This document shows, piece after piece, positions 62,482 to 64,000 of a DNA stretch of 64,000 bases. The stretch covers positions 1,178,001 to 1,242,000 of the forward strand of contig OZ244066.1 of NCBI GenBank assembly GCA_965215545.1, read 5' to 3'. The position numbers and the translations under genes are program-made. Each line of letters starts with the position of its first letter. The first letter of the stretch is position 1. This DNA is from MPNP01 sp965215545 (GTDB lineage: Bacteria; Pseudomonadota; Alphaproteobacteria; Rhodobacterales; Rhodobacteraceae). The notes under the pieces were generated by a model that saw nothing but the letters and a program-made list of their open reading frames with translations, did not search any database and was not told the DNA's origin.

Positions 62482-63564
62482 ATGACTGACATCGAAGCCC
62501 TCGAACATGACACGCTGCGGTCCATTGAGGCCGCCGCCAGCGAGGAGGTGCTCGAGTCCGTGCGCCTGTCGGTGCTGGGGAAACAGGGCAGCATCACCCG
62601 GCAGTTGCGCGGTCTCGGCACCCTGGATCCCGAGATCCGCAAGACCGCGGCCGTGGCCCTCAATCGGGCCAAGGAGAGCATCAATGCGGCCCTGCGGGCC
62701 CGCCGGGATGTGCTGCAGGATGCTGCGTTGGATCGACAGATCCAGACCGAGTGGCTCGATGTCACCCTGCCGTCCCGACCCGGACGCACCGGGAGCATCC
62801 ACCCCGTGAGCCAGACCATGGATGAAGTGACAGCCATCTTTGCCGACATGGGCTTTGCAGTGGCCGAGGGGCCGCAGGTCGAGACGGACTGGTACAACTT
62901 TGATGCCCTGAACATGCCGCCGGACCACCCGGCCCGTCAGGAGCATGACACGTTCTTCCTCCGCACGGAAACCGGGGGCGACAGCCAACCCAATGTCCTG
63001 CGCACCCACACATCGCCCGTACAGATCCGGGCCATGCAGGAACAGGGGGCACCGCTGCAGATCATTGCACCTGGACGCGTCTACCGCTGTGACTATGATC
63101 AGACCCATACCCCGATGTTCCACCAGATCGAGGGGCTGGCGCTTGATGTGGATATCACCATGGCCAATCTGAAGTGGGTGCTGGAAGAATTCAGCCGGGC
63201 CTATTTTGAGGTCGACACGGTTGAATTGCGGTTCCGGGCATCCCATTTTCCCTTCACGGAACCCTCGGCGGAAGTTGACATGCGCTGTTCCTGGCGTGAT
63301 GGTCAACTCAAGGTCGGTGAGGGCGACGAGTGGATGGAAATCCTCGGCTGTGGCATGGTCCACCCCAAGGTTCTGGAGGCAGGCTCGATCGATCCATCGA
63401 TCTATCAGGGCTATGCGTTCGGAATCGGGATCGATCGGCTGGCGATGCTGAAATACGGCATCCCGGACCTGCGGGCGTTCTACGAGAGTGATGTGCGCTG
63501 GCTCCGCCATTACGGTTTCGAGCCACTGGACATCCCGTCGCTGCACACCGGACTCAGCCGATGA
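62482..63564 (+). CDS. pheS: Phenylalanine--tRNA ligase alpha subunit
   Basis: Catalytic alpha chain, 360 residues. N-terminal coiled coil with VRLSVLGKQGSITRQLRGLG, then GSIHPVSQTMDEVTAIFADM, VETDWYNFDALNMPPDHPAR, RTHTSPVQIRAM, motif 2 APGRVYRCDYDQTHTPMFHQ, and motif 3 QGYAFGIGIDRLAMLKYGI with YESDVRWLRHYGF. All are canonical. It follows rplT but is followed by the DUF1244 gene instead of pheT. Confidence 0.98.
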   Translation: MTDIEALEHDTLRSIEAAASEEVLESVRLSVLGKQGSITRQLRGLGTLDPEIRKTAAVALNRAKESINAALRARRDVLQDAALDRQIQTEWLDVTLPSRPGRTGSIHPVSQTMDEVTAIFADMGFAVAEGPQVETDWYNFDALNMPPDHPARQEHDTFFLRTETGGDSQPNVLRTHTSPVQIRAMQEQGAPLQIIAPGRVYRCDYDQTHTPMFHQIEGLALDVDITMANLKWVLEEFSRAYFEVDTVELRFRASHFPFTEPSAEVDMRCSWRDGQLKVGEGDEWMEILGCGMVHPKVLEAGSIDPSIYQGYAFGIGIDRLAMLKYGIPDLRAFYESDVRWLRHYGFEPLDIPSLHTGLSR

Positions 63565-63584
63565 CCAGGACAGAAGGTGCAGCA

Positions 63585-63881
<297 letters not shown>

Positions 63882-63902
63882 GTCCGCGCTCCTCGGCCTG
63901 CA

Positions 63903-64000
63903 TCAGGCCCCCGCGCGGACCTGCCCGATGGTGACAACCGTCGAGCCGAGGCTGCGCCGGGTGATCGTCTCGATGCCATCAAGCACCGGAGGTCTGGTCC
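63903..64000 (-). CDS. C-terminal end of an unidentified protein (partial)
   Basis: On the minus strand an open frame enters from the window edge and stops at 63903: it reads ...VLDGIETITRRSLGSTVVTI then GQVRAGA. The alternation and codon use look coding, and the gene would converge on the DUF1244 gene, but 32 residues are too few to assign. An M20-peptidase-like TIG-x-x-x-AG element is the nearest resemblance, unconfirmed. Confidence 0.35.
   Translation of the reverse strand, partial: TRPPVLDGIETITRRSLGSTVVTIGQVRAGA

Overview
The window is a 64 kb piece of a GC-rich alphaproteobacterial chromosome. The family assignment rests on the parB-parA-rsmG-mnmG-mnmE-rho block with parS sites, a complete ccoNOQP-ccoGHIS (fix) cluster, argJ beside mutT, UbiG with an NDUFAF5-like neighbour, a short HemJ, a TRAP transporter and a DUF1244 gene. 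A Rhodospirillales-like member is my guess; no rRNA or tRNA gene was seen to narrow it.

Layout. 1-3.6 kb: truncated proline iminopeptidase (-), then ubiG, an NDUFAF5-like protein and hemH (+). 3.6-8.9 kb, all minus: nitroreductase, AbrB-type permease, a methyltransferase-HNH fusion, argJ, mutT. 8.9-12 kb: a gene-poor stretch, a small inverted-repeat-bounded ORF, a porin whose ribosome binding site lies in a hairpin, and a small secreted protein; both secretory genes end in the same terminator sequence. 12-15.7 kb: surface-glycan genes, four of them linked by ATGA overlaps including a 65-residue ribbon-helix-helix-like ORF. 15.9-18.7 kb: Mrr-type restriction enzyme with an odd N-terminus and a HEPN gene coupled to a small partner. 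19-28 kb, minus: aldo/keto reductase, then ccoS, ccoI, ccoH, ccoG, ccoP, ccoQ, ccoO, ccoN. 28.1-29.8 kb: three tandem copies of a roughly 0.58 kb unit, each with one coiled-coil/membrane-anchor gene that differs in the number of seven-residue repeats. 30-36 kb: secA, an AAA/STAND-like ATPase, map. 36-42.7 kb: a TRAP transporter with a CoA-transferase and an HMG-CoA-lyase-like enzyme, probably one uptake and catabolism unit. 43-46.7 kb: a second ATPase of the same unusual family and an AbiE-type system whose toxin carries a WYL-like C-terminus. 46.9-56.2 kb: a CinA-like protein, parB, parA, rsmG, mnmG, mnmE, rho, hemJ and a LysR regulator. 56.8-57.6 kb: unassigned small ORFs. 57.7-64 kb: pheT (-) facing away from pyk-rpmI-rplT-pheS-DUF1244 (+), so pheS and pheT are separated.

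The core blocks cover chromosome segregation and tRNA modification (par/mnm/rsmG), microaerobic respiration (cbb3 oxidase with its copper and heme assembly factors), heme and quinone synthesis, protein export and translation. Between them sit accessory islands with likely defence or surface-variation roles. The least explained items are the tandem coiled-coil genes, the pair of related orphan ATPases, the methyltransferase-HNH fusion and the HEPN pair. All function calls are from reading translated sequence by eye; no database search was run.
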